This document shows, piece after piece, positions 8,752-17,886 of a stretch of 64,000 bases of DNA. This DNA is from Kushneria pakistanensis (GTDB lineage Bacteria > Pseudomonadota > Gammaproteobacteria > Pseudomonadales > Halomonadaceae), in NCBI RefSeq assembly GCF_014652795.1, contig NZ_BMZM01000003.1:124001-188000 (forward strand), in the 5' to 3' direction. Position 1 is the stretch's first letter. Each line of letters starts with the position of its first letter. Below the pieces are notes generated by a model that saw nothing but the letters and a program-made list of their open reading frames with translations, was not told where the DNA came from and did not search any database. The translations under genes were made by a program, and so were the position numbers.

Positions 8752-9267
8752 ATGACGCAGTCACCTGAGCAATACGTCGTCATGGGAAAGCTGACCAGCC
8801 CCTATGGCGTTAAAGGGTGGCTTCGCGTGTATTCGTGGACCAGCCCCATGGAGGGTATCCTCGCGTACGATACATGGCTGGTCGAGCATGACGGACAGCG
8901 TACGCCCATGACCCTGCTCAACGGTCAGCGTCACGGCAAGGGATTGGTGGTTCGCCTTGACGGCGTTGATTCGCGGGAAGCCGCCGAGCGCATGGCCGGG
9001 GCTACCATCTGGCTTCGAGCCGATGAGCTGCCGGCGCTGGCAGACGATGAGTACTACTGGTATCAGCTGGAAGGGCTCAGCGTTCATACGGTCGACGGTG
9101 TCGAGCTGGGACGTGTTGCATATCTCTTCGAGACCGGTGCCAACGACGTTCTGGTGGTTCGCGGTGAAGATCGCGAGCGCCTGATTCCATTTCTGCCGGA
9201 TGATGTCATTGTACGGGTTGACCTTGAGGGCGGCACCATGACCGTCAGCTGGGATCCCGATTTCTGA
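8752..9267 (+). CDS. rimM: Ribosome maturation factor RimM
   Basis: A 171-residue factor that assists 16S rRNA 3'-domain assembly by binding S19. The N-terminal beta-barrel begins VVMGKLTSPYGVKGWLRVYS (the GKI.GxhGxkGe/wl motif), and the C-terminal PRC-barrel has YYWYQLEGLSV, GRVAYLFETGANDVLVV and LIPFLPD. Length and position between rpsP and trmD are as in other gammaproteobacteria. Confidence 0.98.
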   Translation: MTQSPEQYVVMGKLTSPYGVKGWLRVYSWTSPMEGILAYDTWLVEHDGQRTPMTLLNGQRHGKGLVVRLDGVDSREAAERMAGATIWLRADELPALADDEYYWYQLEGLSVHTVDGVELGRVAYLFETGANDVLVVRGEDRERLIPFLPDDVIVRVDLEGGTMTVSWDPDF

Positions 9268-9300
9268 TTGATGTTCTCCCTGTCAGGCGAGTAATGGGCC

Positions 9301-10092
9301 GTGTGGATTGGAGTGGTATCGCTGTTTCCGGAAATGTTTGATGCCGTAACACGCTATGGTGTTACCGGTCGCGCCGTCGAGCGCGGTCTGATGCGCATCG
9401 ATTGCTGGAATCCGCGTGACTACGCCAGTGATCGTCATCGCAGTGTGGATGATCGCCCTTATGGGGGCGGCCCCGGGATGCTGATGAAGGTTGATACCCT
9501 GCGTAGCGCCATTGCGCAGGCAAGACAGCACGGTGAGCAGCAGGCCGAAGGCGATGACAGTGAGCCGGTCCGGGTGATCTATCTTTCCCCCCAGGGGCGA
9601 AAGCTGGATCAGGAAGGCGTCAGGCAGCTGGCCTCGAGTAAAAGGCTGGTGCTGGTAGCCGGGCGGTACGAAGGCATTGATGAGCGCGTCATCGATCTGG
9701 ATATCGATGAAGAGTGGTCCATCGGTGACTACGTGCTCAGCGGCGGTGAGCTGCCGGCCATGGTGTTATGCGATGCCATGGCGCGACTGGTGCCGGGGGT
9801 GCTGGGGCATCAGGCCTCTGCTGAAGAGGATTCCTTCAGTGATGGCCTGCTGGATTGCCCTCATTATACGCGTCCGGAAGAGGTGGATGGACGACGTGTT
9901 CCGGAAGTGCTGCTGGGTGGCCACCATGGCGAAATTCGCCGATGGCGGCTCAAGCAGTCTCTGGGGCGGACCTGGCAACGTCGCCCGGAACTTTTGCAGG
10001 AGATGACACTTGATCGTGAGCAGCGTCAGCTGCTGGATGAGTTCATCGACGAACACGCATCGGCACATGTCGATGCGGCGGTGCGGGATTGA
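9301..10092 (+). CDS. trmD: tRNA (guanine37-N1)-methyltransferase TrmD
   Basis: A 263-residue SPOUT methyltransferase that makes m1G37 in tRNAs reading CNN/GGN codons and prevents frameshifting. The start is GTG ([13 protein letters not shown]), which aligns with the universal MWIGIISLFPEMF start. Family motifs: [38 protein letters not shown] and the trefoil-knot segment [14 protein letters not shown]. It follows rimM by 33 bases in the ribosomal operon. Confidence 0.98.
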   Translation: MWIGVVSLFPEMFDAVTRYGVTGRAVERGLMRIDCWNPRDYASDRHRSVDDRPYGGGPGMLMKVDTLRSAIAQARQHGEQQAEGDDSEPVRVIYLSPQGRKLDQEGVRQLASSKRLVLVAGRYEGIDERVIDLDIDEEWSIGDYVLSGGELPAMVLCDAMARLVPGVLGHQASAEEDSFSDGLLDCPHYTRPEEVDGRRVPEVLLGGHHGEIRRWRLKQSLGRTWQRRPELLQEMTLDREQRQLLDEFIDEHASAHVDAAVRD

Positions 10093-10212
10093 AGGGCTGA
10101 GGCCTTGAACGATACCGCGTCACCCACGAATCGACCCCGCGCATGTCGCCGGGATCAAGGACGCCGGTGTTGCAGACACTGCCACCGGGTCCAGTCACAT
10201 TGGAGAAATGCC

Positions 10213-10578
10213 ATGAGCAGCAAGAACCTGATCATCCAGGCGCTTGAAAACGAGCAGCTGGACAGGGAAATCCCGAATTTCGGCCCCGGCGACACTGTCG
10301 TGGTACAGGTCAAGGTCGTGGAAGGCACCCGTGAGCGTCTGCAGGCGTTTGAAGGCGTTGTCATCGGCAAGCGTAATCGCGGCCTGAACTCTGCTTTCAC
10401 CGTGCGCAAGATCTCCCACGGTGTTGGCGTGGAGCGTACTTTCCAGACCTACAGCCGTCAGGTTGACAGCATCGAAGTGCGTCGTCGTGGTGACGTTCGT
10501 CAGGCCAAGCTTTACTACCTGCGCGATCGCAGCGGCAAGTCTGCACGTATCAAGGAAAAGCTCGCCAAGAAGTCCTGA
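10213..10578 (+). CDS. rplS: 50S ribosomal protein L19
   Basis: A 121-residue large-subunit protein located at the 30S/50S interface. The start [16 protein letters not shown] has GGAG 7 bases upstream; an in-frame open stretch from about 10105 has no ribosomal protein character and is leader sequence. Core motifs [52 protein letters not shown] and [18 protein letters not shown] are all standard. It is the last gene of the operon; two hairpins, the second with a U-tract, follow. Confidence 0.99.
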   Translation: MSSKNLIIQALENEQLDREIPNFGPGDTVVVQVKVVEGTRERLQAFEGVVIGKRNRGLNSAFTVRKISHGVGVERTFQTYSRQVDSIEVRRRGDVRQAKLYYLRDRSGKSARIKEKLAKKS

Positions 10579-10621
10579 GCCTTTCCGGTACTGCCCGAGA
10601 TCGTCGGGCAGTTTCCTCAAG

Positions 10622-10653
10622 ACCCCGCACCATGCATCATGGGCGGGGTTTTT
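10622..10653 (+). terminator. Rho-independent terminator after rplS
   Basis: A CCCCGC-CCATG / CATGGGCGGGG stem with one bulge, closed by a CATCAT-type loop, runs straight into TTTTT. A weaker hairpin (GCCCGA...TCGGGC, 10593-10609) lies just upstream. It ends the rpsP-rimM-trmD-rplS transcript before xerD. Confidence 0.85.
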
Positions 10654-10732
10654 GTCTGTTCGGGACCGGCGTTTAAGGTGATCATGCCGGTGCCGAACGT
10701 CGCTAAGCATCGTGTTTCCATGAGAGCCTGTC

Positions 10733-11620
10733 ATGTCCAGCAAGCTGATTGATGCCTTTCTTGATGCGCTATGGCTTGAGCGAGGTGCCAGTGTGCATAC
10801 GCTGGATGCCTATCGTCGTGACCTGATGCACTGGCAGCGTCATCTGTCGCAACACGACATGAGCCTGCTGGCGCCGGATAGCCAGACCTATCAAATGCTC
10901 ATCGAAGAACGGCGTGATAATGGCTACCAGGCGCGTTCCGATGCTCGCCTGACCTCCAGCCTGCGCCGCTTTTACCGCTGGGCGTTGGTCACCGGTCAGA
11001 TCGAGCGTGATCCGCTGGCTGATATCGTAGCCCCCCGCGCACGTGCCGGATTGCCGGGAACGCTTGAAGAAGAAGAGGTAGAGCGCCTGCTTGGAGCCCC
11101 GGATGTGACCACGTCGCTGGGCCTGCGTGATCGCGCCATGCTCGAAGTGCTCTACAGCTGCGGCCTGCGCGTATCGGAGCTGGTAGGGCTACGGGTGGAC
11201 AGCATCAACCTGCGCCAGGGCGTGGTGCGGGTGCTGGGCAAGGGTGATGCCGAGCGACTGGTACCAATGGGCGAGCCTGCCATCGAATGGCTGGAGCGCT
11301 ATCTGCGCGAGGCGCGGGGGGATCTGATGAACGATATTACGCGGGCACCGCTTTTCCCGGGCCGTGGCGATGGTTTCATGATGCGTCAGACCTTCTGGTA
11401 TCGTATCAAGCATCACGCCACACGGGCCGGTATCGACGCGCCCCTGTCACCGCATACCCTGCGCCACGCCTTTGCCACGCACCTGCTCAATCACGGTGCC
11501 AATCTGCGCGTGCTGCAGGAACTTCTCGGCCATCGAGACCTCTCTACCACACAGATTTACACCCGAGTGGCTCAGGCACGCCTTGAAGCCATTCATGCCA
11601 AACATCATCCACGGGGCTGA
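10733..11620 (+). CDS. xerD: Site-specific tyrosine recombinase XerD
   Basis: A 295-residue recombinase that with XerC resolves chromosome dimers at dif under FtsK control. The N-terminal SAM-like core-binding domain ends about residue 100. The catalytic domain carries the Arg in SCGLRVSELVGL, HTLRHAFATHLL (HxxR), LGHRDLSTTQIY (His) and the nucleophile Tyr276 in TQIYTRV. Length is close to the 298 residues of E. coli XerD. It sits immediately before dsbC, the usual XerD neighbour, which supports XerD rather than XerC. Confidence 0.96.
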   Translation: MSSKLIDAFLDALWLERGASVHTLDAYRRDLMHWQRHLSQHDMSLLAPDSQTYQMLIEERRDNGYQARSDARLTSSLRRFYRWALVTGQIERDPLADIVAPRARAGLPGTLEEEEVERLLGAPDVTTSLGLRDRAMLEVLYSCGLRVSELVGLRVDSINLRQGVVRVLGKGDAERLVPMGEPAIEWLERYLREARGDLMNDITRAPLFPGRGDGFMMRQTFWYRIKHHATRAGIDAPLSPHTLRHAFATHLLNHGANLRVLQELLGHRDLSTTQIYTRVAQARLEAIHAKHHPRG

Positions 11621-11628
11621 ATTTGTTT

Positions 11629-12390
11629 ATGTCCATGTCGTTGTCCTCATCCTTGCGCGCACTGTTGACCGGTGCGGTGTTGTCCGGTGCCATGCTGACG
11701 AGCGCTGCCTGCGCCGCCCAGGACGATGTGCCCGCTGATCTGGCCAGCCGTCTGGTCGTCAATGGCCAGTCGATGCCGGTGCGTGCAGTGGAGAAATCTC
11801 CTCTGCCCGGTATTTATGAAGTGCAACTGGAAAGCGGACAGACCCTTTACAGCGACGGTGAAGGCAAATATCTGCTGGTTGGTGATCTTTATCACAATGA
11901 TGACGGCAATATGGTCAATCTGACCGAGCAGAAACAGCAGCAGCATCGCGTCGAACTGCTCAAGCAGGTTCCCGATGAGGAGACGGTCGTCTTTCGTCCT
12001 GCCGGTGAGGTCAAGGCCGTGGTCAACGTCTTTACCGATACTACCTGCCCCTACTGCCGCAAGTTTCATGAAGAAGTGCCCGAGCTCAACAAGCGCGGCA
12101 TAGAGGTACGCTATCTGGCCTTCCCGCGTGCCGGCATGGAAGGCGAGGGTGCGCGTGAGCTCAGCCGGGTCTGGTGCAGCGACAACCGCAGCGAAGCGAT
12201 GACTGCCGCCAAGAAGGGCAAGAAGCTCAAGGGGACAGCCAGCTGTGAGACGCCCATCGAGAAGCAGTTTGCGCTGGGCAAGCAGATGGCCATCCAGGGA
12301 ACGCCCGCGCTGATCCTGCCTGACGGCCGCATGATCCCGGGCTATGTACCGGTCGATCGCCTGACAAGCATGCTGGGTCTGGATAATTGA
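11629..12390 (+). CDS. dsbC: Periplasmic disulfide isomerase DsbC
   Basis: A 253-residue thiol:disulfide interchange protein that shuffles wrong disulfides in the periplasm and is kept reduced by DsbD. The signal peptide (SLRALLTGAVLSGAMLTSAACA) is followed by a dimerisation domain of about 65 residues, a linker and a thioredoxin-fold domain with the active site C140-P-Y-C143 (TTCPYCRKFHEE) and cis-Pro loop QGTPALIL. A second cysteine pair (VWCSDN, ASCETP) matches the structural disulfide of DsbC. A TTG at 11623 could add two residues. Nine bases separate it from xerD. Confidence 0.95.
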   Translation: MSMSLSSSLRALLTGAVLSGAMLTSAACAAQDDVPADLASRLVVNGQSMPVRAVEKSPLPGIYEVQLESGQTLYSDGEGKYLLVGDLYHNDDGNMVNLTEQKQQQHRVELLKQVPDEETVVFRPAGEVKAVVNVFTDTTCPYCRKFHEEVPELNKRGIEVRYLAFPRAGMEGEGARELSRVWCSDNRSEAMTAAKKGKKLKGTASCETPIEKQFALGKQMAIQGTPALILPDGRMIPGYVPVDRLTSMLGLDN

Positions 12391-12505
12391 TCAACAGACG
12401 TTCATTGAAGGCGCCCGGAGCGTTACACTGCATTTCCTCCGGTGCCTGAAGGCCCGGGAAAGAGAGTCATGCAGCGTTGATATCAGCAGACCAGGGGGCA
12501 AGACG

Positions 12506-13822
12506 GTGGAACCGGTAAAGGTAGGCATTTGTGGACTGGGGACCGTGGGTAGCGGCACGTTCAACGTACTGGTGCGCAATGCACTGGATATTGAACGGCG
12601 TGCCGGACGCGCCATCGTGGTGGAACAGATCGGCGCGCGGCGCGACAATCCACAGGTGGACCTGACCGGTGTCAACGTCACTCGCGACGTGTTCGAGGTG
12701 GCCCGAAATCCCGATATCGATGTGGTGGTCGAGCTGATCGGTGGTTACGATGTCGCCCGTGAGCTGGTGCTGGAAGCCATTCGACACGGCAAGCACGTGG
12801 TCACGGCCAACAAGGCCCTGATTGCCGTTCACGGCAACGAGATCTTTCGCGCCGCAGCCGAACAGGGCGTGATTGTCGCCTTTGAGGCTGCCGTGGCCGG
12901 TGGCATTCCGGTGATCAAGTCCCTGCGCGAAGGTCTTGGTGCCAACCGCATTCAGTGGCTGGCCGGTATCATCAACGGGACCGGCAACTATATCCTCACG
13001 CATATGCGTGACGAGGGCCGGGCCTTCGAGGATGTGCTGGCCGAGGCCCAGGCGCTGGGCTACGCCGAAGCCGATCCGACCTTTGATGTCGAGGGCATCG
13101 ATGCGGCCCACAAGCTGACCATTCTGGCCTCGATTGCCTATGGCGTACCGCTGCAGTTCGAGCGTGCCTATACCGAGGGCATCTCGCGCATCACCTTTGA
13201 TGACGTGAAACAGGCCGACGCCCTGGGTTACATCATCAAGCATCTTGGCGTTTCAAAACGTACCGAAGAGGGCCTTGAGCTGCGTGTACATCCGGCGCTC
13301 ATTCCAAAAGGGCGCCTGCTGGCCAACGTGCACGGCGTCAAGAATGCCATCGAGGTCATGGGCGACGCCGTGGGCCCAACGCTTTACTACGGTGCCGGCG
13401 CCGGTGCCGAGCCGACCGCCTCTGCGGTCGTGGCCGATCTTCTGGATGTGGCGCGTGACATGGCCACCCACCATGCCTACCGCACGCCCTATCTGGCCTT
13501 CAGCGGTATCGTGGAGGGCGGTGAAAGCCTGCCGATCCTGCCGATGGAGAACATCGTCACGGCCTACTATCTGCGTTTGCTAGCGGTGGATCGTCCGGGT
13601 GTTCTGGCACGCGTGGCCACCATTCTGGCCGAGCAGGGCGTGAGCATCGAAGCCCTGATCCAGAAGGAAGCCACCGAAGGCGAGCTGGTGCCGATCATCA
13701 TCACCACCCATCGCACTCGTGAAGCCAACATGAATGAAGCGATCCGACAGCTTGAAGCGCTGGCCGATATCGCCGGGCCGGTAACCCGCATTCGTATTGA
13801 ACACCTCGACGAAAACGCCTGA
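12506..13822 (+). CDS. hom: Homoserine dehydrogenase
   Basis: A 438-residue monofunctional enzyme reducing aspartate semialdehyde to homoserine in Thr/Met synthesis. The start is GTG (VEPVKVGICGLGTVG) with AGGGGG upstream; the Rossmann loop GLGTVG is at residues 10-15. Catalytic-domain signatures are GGIPVIKSLREGLGANRIQWL, GIINGTGNYILTHM and EADPTFDVEGIDAAHKLTILA. A C-terminal ACT domain (about 350-430) suggests feedback by threonine. thrC begins 17 bases after its stop, so the pair is an operon as in pseudomonads. Confidence 0.97.
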   Translation: MEPVKVGICGLGTVGSGTFNVLVRNALDIERRAGRAIVVEQIGARRDNPQVDLTGVNVTRDVFEVARNPDIDVVVELIGGYDVARELVLEAIRHGKHVVTANKALIAVHGNEIFRAAAEQGVIVAFEAAVAGGIPVIKSLREGLGANRIQWLAGIINGTGNYILTHMRDEGRAFEDVLAEAQALGYAEADPTFDVEGIDAAHKLTILASIAYGVPLQFERAYTEGISRITFDDVKQADALGYIIKHLGVSKRTEEGLELRVHPALIPKGRLLANVHGVKNAIEVMGDAVGPTLYYGAGAGAEPTASAVVADLLDVARDMATHHAYRTPYLAFSGIVEGGESLPILPMENIVTAYYLRLLAVDRPGVLARVATILAEQGVSIEALIQKEATEGELVPIIITTHRTREANMNEAIRQLEALADIAGPVTRIRIEHLDENA

Positions 13823-13838
13823 GCAGGAGCGCACAGCC

Positions 13839-15236
13839 ATGCGTTACATCAGCACGCGCGGGAATTCGCCTGCGCTGAATTTTGAAGAAGCGGTGCTGAC
13901 CGGGCTGGCGCCCGACGGCGGGCTTTATGTGCCGGAACAGCTGCCGCAGTTTTCTCGGGAAGAGATTGCGGCCATGGCCGGCCAGCCCTATACCGAGATC
14001 GCCTTTCGGGTCATGAAGCCCTTTGTGGGCGGCGAGATTGATGATGACACCCTGCGCGGGATCATCGATGACAGCTACGCCACCTTCAAGCATGACGCCG
14101 TGGTGCCACTCAAGCAGCTTTCCCACAACCACTGGCTGATGGAGCTCTTTCACGGGCCGACGCTGGCCTTCAAGGATGTGGCGCTGCAGCTGCTGGGACG
14201 CCTGCTGGATCACTTTCTCAAAAAACGCGGCGAAAAAGGGGTCATCATGGGGGCGACCTCGGGTGATACCGGTTCTGCCGCCATCGAAGGCTGCCGCCAC
14301 TGCGACAACCTTGATATCTTCATCCTGCACCCTTATAAGCGCGTCTCCGAGGTGCAGCGTCGCCAGATGACCACGGTGCTGGCCGACAACGTTCACAACA
14401 TCGCCATCGAGGGTAACTTTGACGATGCCCAGGCGATCGTGAAGGCCAGCTTTGCCGATCAGAATTTCCTTGAAGGCACCCGACTGATCGCGGTCAACTC
14501 GATCAACTGGGCGCGCATCATGGCGCAGATCGTCTATTACTTTGCCTCGGGCGTGGCGCTGGGTGCCCCGCATCGCGAGGTGAGCTTCACGGTACCTTCA
14601 GCCAATTTCGGCAACCTCTTTGCCGGCTACACTGCCAGTCGCATGGGCCTGCCGGTCAAGCAGTTCGTGATTGCCACCAACGCCAACGACATCCTGCACC
14701 GCACGCTGGCCGATAACGACTTCTCCAAACGCGAACTGGCCGCCACGCTCGCACCTTCCATGGATATCGTGGTGTCATCCAACTTCGAGCGTCTGCTCTT
14801 TGATGCCTATGACCGCGATGGTGAGCAGGTGCGGGCACTGCTGGAGCGCTTCCAGCAGGAGCCGGCCACGCTGGCCGATGCGCCGCTGGCAAGACTGCGC
14901 GAAAAATTCGGCAGTCACCGCGTGGATGACGCCGCCATTATCGATGTCATTCGTGAAGCCTTCGGCCGGACCGGCGAGCTGCTCGACCCGCATACCGCGA
15001 CCGGCTACCGCGCCGCTGAAGTGGCGCGAAATGATGACACGACGCCCATGATTACGCTGGCCACGGCCCATCCGGCCAAGTTCGAGGAGGCCGTGGTCAA
15101 GGCCGGTTTCGAAGGTGCACTGCTGCCGGAGGCCATGGCCGATCTGCTCTCGCGTGAAGAGCGCTACGACGTACTGCCTGCCAGCGCGCAGGAGGTTCAG
15201 CGCTTTGTGGCCGAACATCGGGTGGCCAGCAGCTGA
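13839..15236 (+). CDS. thrC: Threonine synthase
   Basis: A 465-residue PLP enzyme converting O-phosphohomoserine to threonine. The start MRYISTRGNSPALNFEEAV is the classical N-terminus and AGGAG lies 9 bases before it. The PLP lysine is in FHGPTLAFKDVALQLLG, the phosphate loop in GATSGDTGSAAIEG, and PSANFGNLFAGY follows. Length and sequence fit the longer ThrC class (E. coli/yeast type). Product and hom's product are consecutive steps of the same pathway. Confidence 0.97.
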   Translation: MRYISTRGNSPALNFEEAVLTGLAPDGGLYVPEQLPQFSREEIAAMAGQPYTEIAFRVMKPFVGGEIDDDTLRGIIDDSYATFKHDAVVPLKQLSHNHWLMELFHGPTLAFKDVALQLLGRLLDHFLKKRGEKGVIMGATSGDTGSAAIEGCRHCDNLDIFILHPYKRVSEVQRRQMTTVLADNVHNIAIEGNFDDAQAIVKASFADQNFLEGTRLIAVNSINWARIMAQIVYYFASGVALGAPHREVSFTVPSANFGNLFAGYTASRMGLPVKQFVIATNANDILHRTLADNDFSKRELAATLAPSMDIVVSSNFERLLFDAYDRDGEQVRALLERFQQEPATLADAPLARLREKFGSHRVDDAAIIDVIREAFGRTGELLDPHTATGYRAAEVARNDDTTPMITLATAHPAKFEEAVVKAGFEGALLPEAMADLLSREERYDVLPASAQEVQRFVAEHRVASS

Positions 15237-15266
15237 GCAGCAGGTGAGCGTTTCGAAGGAGCCGAC

Positions 15267-15887
15267 ATGTTGAAGGTATGGGGCCGAGCCAACTCGACCA
15301 ACGTCAAAAAGGTGCTCTGGTGTGCCGATGAGCTTGGCCTTGCCGTCGAGCGCATTGATGCCGGCGGTGAGTTCGGTGTCGTGAACGAACCCAACTATCG
15401 CGCGCTCAACCCCAACGGCCTGATTCCCTGTTTGCAGGATGGTGATCTGGTGCTGTGGGAATCCAACGCCATCGTGCGCTATCTGATGGCGCAGTACGGC
15501 GACGAGCCGATGGCCCTGCATGATCCTGCTCGGCGTGCTGAAGCTGACAAATGGATGGACTGGGCTACATCAACGCTGACAGCGCCGTTCAAAGATGTCT
15601 TTTTGAATGCCGTTCGTCTGCCGCCCGAGCAGCGTGATACCGACCTCCGGGATCGAGGTATTGCCGAATGCGCAACGCTGCTTGCCCGTGTCGATGCTGT
15701 GCTGGCCGGCCAGCCCTGGCTGTCGGGTCAGACACTGGGTATGGGCGATATGCCGCTGGGATGCATGGCCTATGCCTGGTTTGAGATGCCCATTGAGCGG
15801 CCGGAACTCAAGCATCTGGAGCGCTGGTATCAGCATTTGACCGAGCGTGCGCCCTTCCAGCGGCAGGTCATGACACCACTGACCTGA
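15267..15887 (+). CDS. Glutathione S-transferase family protein
   Basis: A 206-residue soluble protein with the GST N-terminal thioredoxin fold (MLKVWGRANSTNVKKVLW, ALNPNGLIPCLQDGDLVLWESNAIVRYL; the cis-Pro and Glu-Ser glutathione contacts are in these) and an all-helical C-terminal domain (LSGQTLGMGDMPLGCMAYAWFEM). Ser11/Asn12 at the end of strand 1 is the likely thiol-stabilising region, as in theta/beta-like bacterial GSTs. The substrate cannot be predicted. Confidence 0.9.
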   Translation: MLKVWGRANSTNVKKVLWCADELGLAVERIDAGGEFGVVNEPNYRALNPNGLIPCLQDGDLVLWESNAIVRYLMAQYGDEPMALHDPARRAEADKWMDWATSTLTAPFKDVFLNAVRLPPEQRDTDLRDRGIAECATLLARVDAVLAGQPWLSGQTLGMGDMPLGCMAYAWFEMPIERPELKHLERWYQHLTERAPFQRQVMTPLT

Positions 15888-15910
15888 CCCTGCCGACCGA
15901 ACCGCCAAAC

Positions 15911-15947
15911 AGGCTGCACTGGCATGATGAATGCCGGTGCAGCCTTT
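15911..15947 (+). terminator. Probable terminator between the GST gene and recJ
   Basis: AGGCTGCACTGGCAT pairs with ATGCCGGTGCAGCCT (one T-G wobble, 15-bp stem, 5-base loop) and is followed by a short TTTC. The U-tract is short, so read-through into recJ, which starts 20 bases later, is possible. Confidence 0.6.
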
Positions 15948-15966
15948 CAGCATCTGGAGCATTGTG

Positions 15967-17766
15967 GTGAGCGCAAGCGACCCCTTGAAGACGTTACTGA
16001 ATAAAAGAATCATTCAGCGTCCCTGTCATGAAGGTCTTTATCAGGAGGCACTTGATGCCGGCCTGACCGAGCTGCAGGCGCGAATTCTGGCCGGGCGTCT
16101 GAAGGATCCGCGCGCGCCAATGTCGGCTCTGATCGCGCCGGCGCTGCGCTATATCGAGCACCCCGAAAAGCTGTGTGATGCGACCCGCGGGGCAGAGCGT
16201 ATTGCCCGCGCCGTCATCGATGGCGAGCACATCGGCATCATCACCGACTATGACGTCGATGGCATTACCTCGCACGTGGTGATCCTGCGAACGCTCAACG
16301 AGCTGTTTGGCGTGCCGCGTGATCATCTTCACAGCCTGATCGGCCATCGCATCAATGACGGCTATGGCATCAGCAGCGCGCTGGTGGACAAGACGCTGGC
16401 GCTGGCACCACGGCCGTCCCTGATCATCAGTGCCGACTGCGGCTCCAGTGATGAGCCGCGCCTGGCGCGTCTGAAAGAGGCCGGCATTGATGTGGTGGTC
16501 ACCGATCACCATGCCCTGCCCGTTGAAGGGCCGCCGTCATCTGCCTTTGCCGTGATCAATCCGTCGCGCGCGGACTGTGACTACCCGGATGCCACCATCG
16601 CCGGCTGCATGGTGTGCTGGCTTCTGATGTCGCTGACCCGGTCGCACCTGATCGAGGCCGGCCGGCTGGATGCCGACACCCCCAAGCTGTCCCCCTGGCT
16701 TTCCTATGTGGCGCTGGGTACGGTCGCCGACTGTGTGTCGCTGGGTGACAGTGCCATCAATCGCGCCGTGGTCACGCTCGGGCTCAGGTTGATCAATCGC
16801 ATGGATGCCCCCTGCTGGCGGATGATGGCCGAGCGACTGGGGCCGGACAGCACCCCCTTTGATGCCGAGACACTCGCCTTTCAGATGGGCCCGCGCATCA
16901 ATGCCCGTTCCCGTCTTGATGACCCCTACGCGGCGCTGCATTTCATGCTGGCCGAGAATGACGCCAGCGCGCGTCGCTATCTGGGCGTGCTCGATGATGA
17001 CAACCAGTCACGCAAGGCCATTGAAGCGGACATGGCCGAACAGGCGCGCGCCATGGCTCATCAGCAGCTGGAAGCCGGCGCTCGCGTGCTGGTGGTTCAC
17101 CTGCCCGAGGGTCATCCCGGCGTGCAGGGCATCGTGGCCTCGCGGCTGGTGCAGGCCTTTGGTCGCCCGGCGGTCATCCTCACGCAGTCGCCTGATCCTG
17201 CCATGCTGACCGGCTCCGGACGTTCGGTAGAGGGTGTGCATCTGCGTGATGCCCTGCAGCGCGCCTTTGAACTTGCGCCCGACGCGCTGCCACGCTTTGG
17301 GGGTCACAGTGGCGCAGCAGGCGTGGGCGTGCCCATTGATCAGCTGTCAGCGTTCAGGCAGGCGCTGACTACGGCCATCGATGAACAGCTGGGCAGTCGA
17401 GAACTCTATCCGCTGATTCTCAGTGACGGGACACTGCGCGGTGACCAGCTTGAACTGTCGATACTCGATGAACTCGAGGCGCTGGCACCCTACGGCCGCG
17501 AGTTCGAGGCCCCGCTGTTTGAAGGATGCTTTGTGGTGGATCAGGCGCGTCTGGTGGGCAGCGAAGGCAATCATCTGATGATGACACTGGACGCCGGTAG
17601 CCAGATGGTCCGCGCCATCTGGTTTCGTGCCGTTATGCCAGGCGAGAACATGCCGGTGGCAGCAGGGGAGGAGATACGCTGTGCCTTTCGCCTGTCACGC
17701 AACCGCTACCGCGGCCGGGAAAGCCTGCAGCTGATGATCGAGCACGCCGAGCAGACCACAGTGTAG
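15967..17766 (+). CDS. recJ: Single-stranded-DNA-specific exonuclease RecJ
   Basis: A 599-residue 5'-3' ssDNA exonuclease of recombination and mismatch/base-excision repair. I place the start at GTG 15967 (VSASDPLKTLLNKRI), which has GGAG 7 bases upstream, rather than the ATG at 15931. DHH-family metal-binding motifs: TDYDVDG, SADCGSSDE and VTDHHALP (DHH); DHHA1-domain motifs: GPRINARSRLDDP, HPGVQGIVASRL and FGGHSGAAGV. An OB-type domain ends the protein. In many relatives prfB follows directly; here a 14-kb block intervenes. Confidence 0.95.
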   Translation: MSASDPLKTLLNKRIIQRPCHEGLYQEALDAGLTELQARILAGRLKDPRAPMSALIAPALRYIEHPEKLCDATRGAERIARAVIDGEHIGIITDYDVDGITSHVVILRTLNELFGVPRDHLHSLIGHRINDGYGISSALVDKTLALAPRPSLIISADCGSSDEPRLARLKEAGIDVVVTDHHALPVEGPPSSAFAVINPSRADCDYPDATIAGCMVCWLLMSLTRSHLIEAGRLDADTPKLSPWLSYVALGTVADCVSLGDSAINRAVVTLGLRLINRMDAPCWRMMAERLGPDSTPFDAETLAFQMGPRINARSRLDDPYAALHFMLAENDASARRYLGVLDDDNQSRKAIEADMAEQARAMAHQQLEAGARVLVVHLPEGHPGVQGIVASRLVQAFGRPAVILTQSPDPAMLTGSGRSVEGVHLRDALQRAFELAPDALPRFGGHSGAAGVGVPIDQLSAFRQALTTAIDEQLGSRELYPLILSDGTLRGDQLELSILDELEALAPYGREFEAPLFEGCFVVDQARLVGSEGNHLMMTLDAGSQMVRAIWFRAVMPGENMPVAAGEEIRCAFRLSRNRYRGRESLQLMIEHAEQTTV

Positions 17767-17801
17767 GCGTGGGACTGCCACTCGACGCCTGCCGCAGGGC
17801 T

Positions 17802-17886
17802 ATCGATAATACCTTCAGGCGCCACAAGCGCCGCGACAAACGCACTGCCTATCCGGCGGTCACACAACAAGAAGGATATTATCGAT
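17802..17886 (+). promoter_or_regulatory. 10-bp inverted repeat whose right arm covers the yitT-like start codon
   Basis: ATCGATAATA (17802-17811) and TATTATCGAT (17877-17886) are perfect inverted repeats 65 bases apart. The right arm includes the ATG at 17885 and abuts the GAAGGA ribosome site. If the mRNA starts upstream of 17802 the pairing would hide the start. It may equally be chance or a protein-binding dyad. Confidence 0.35.

Noticed and set aside
10105-10212. Upstream TTG extension of rplS
   Set aside because: Encodes Cys/Arg-rich non-ribosomal sequence; ATG 10213 has GGAG at good spacing.
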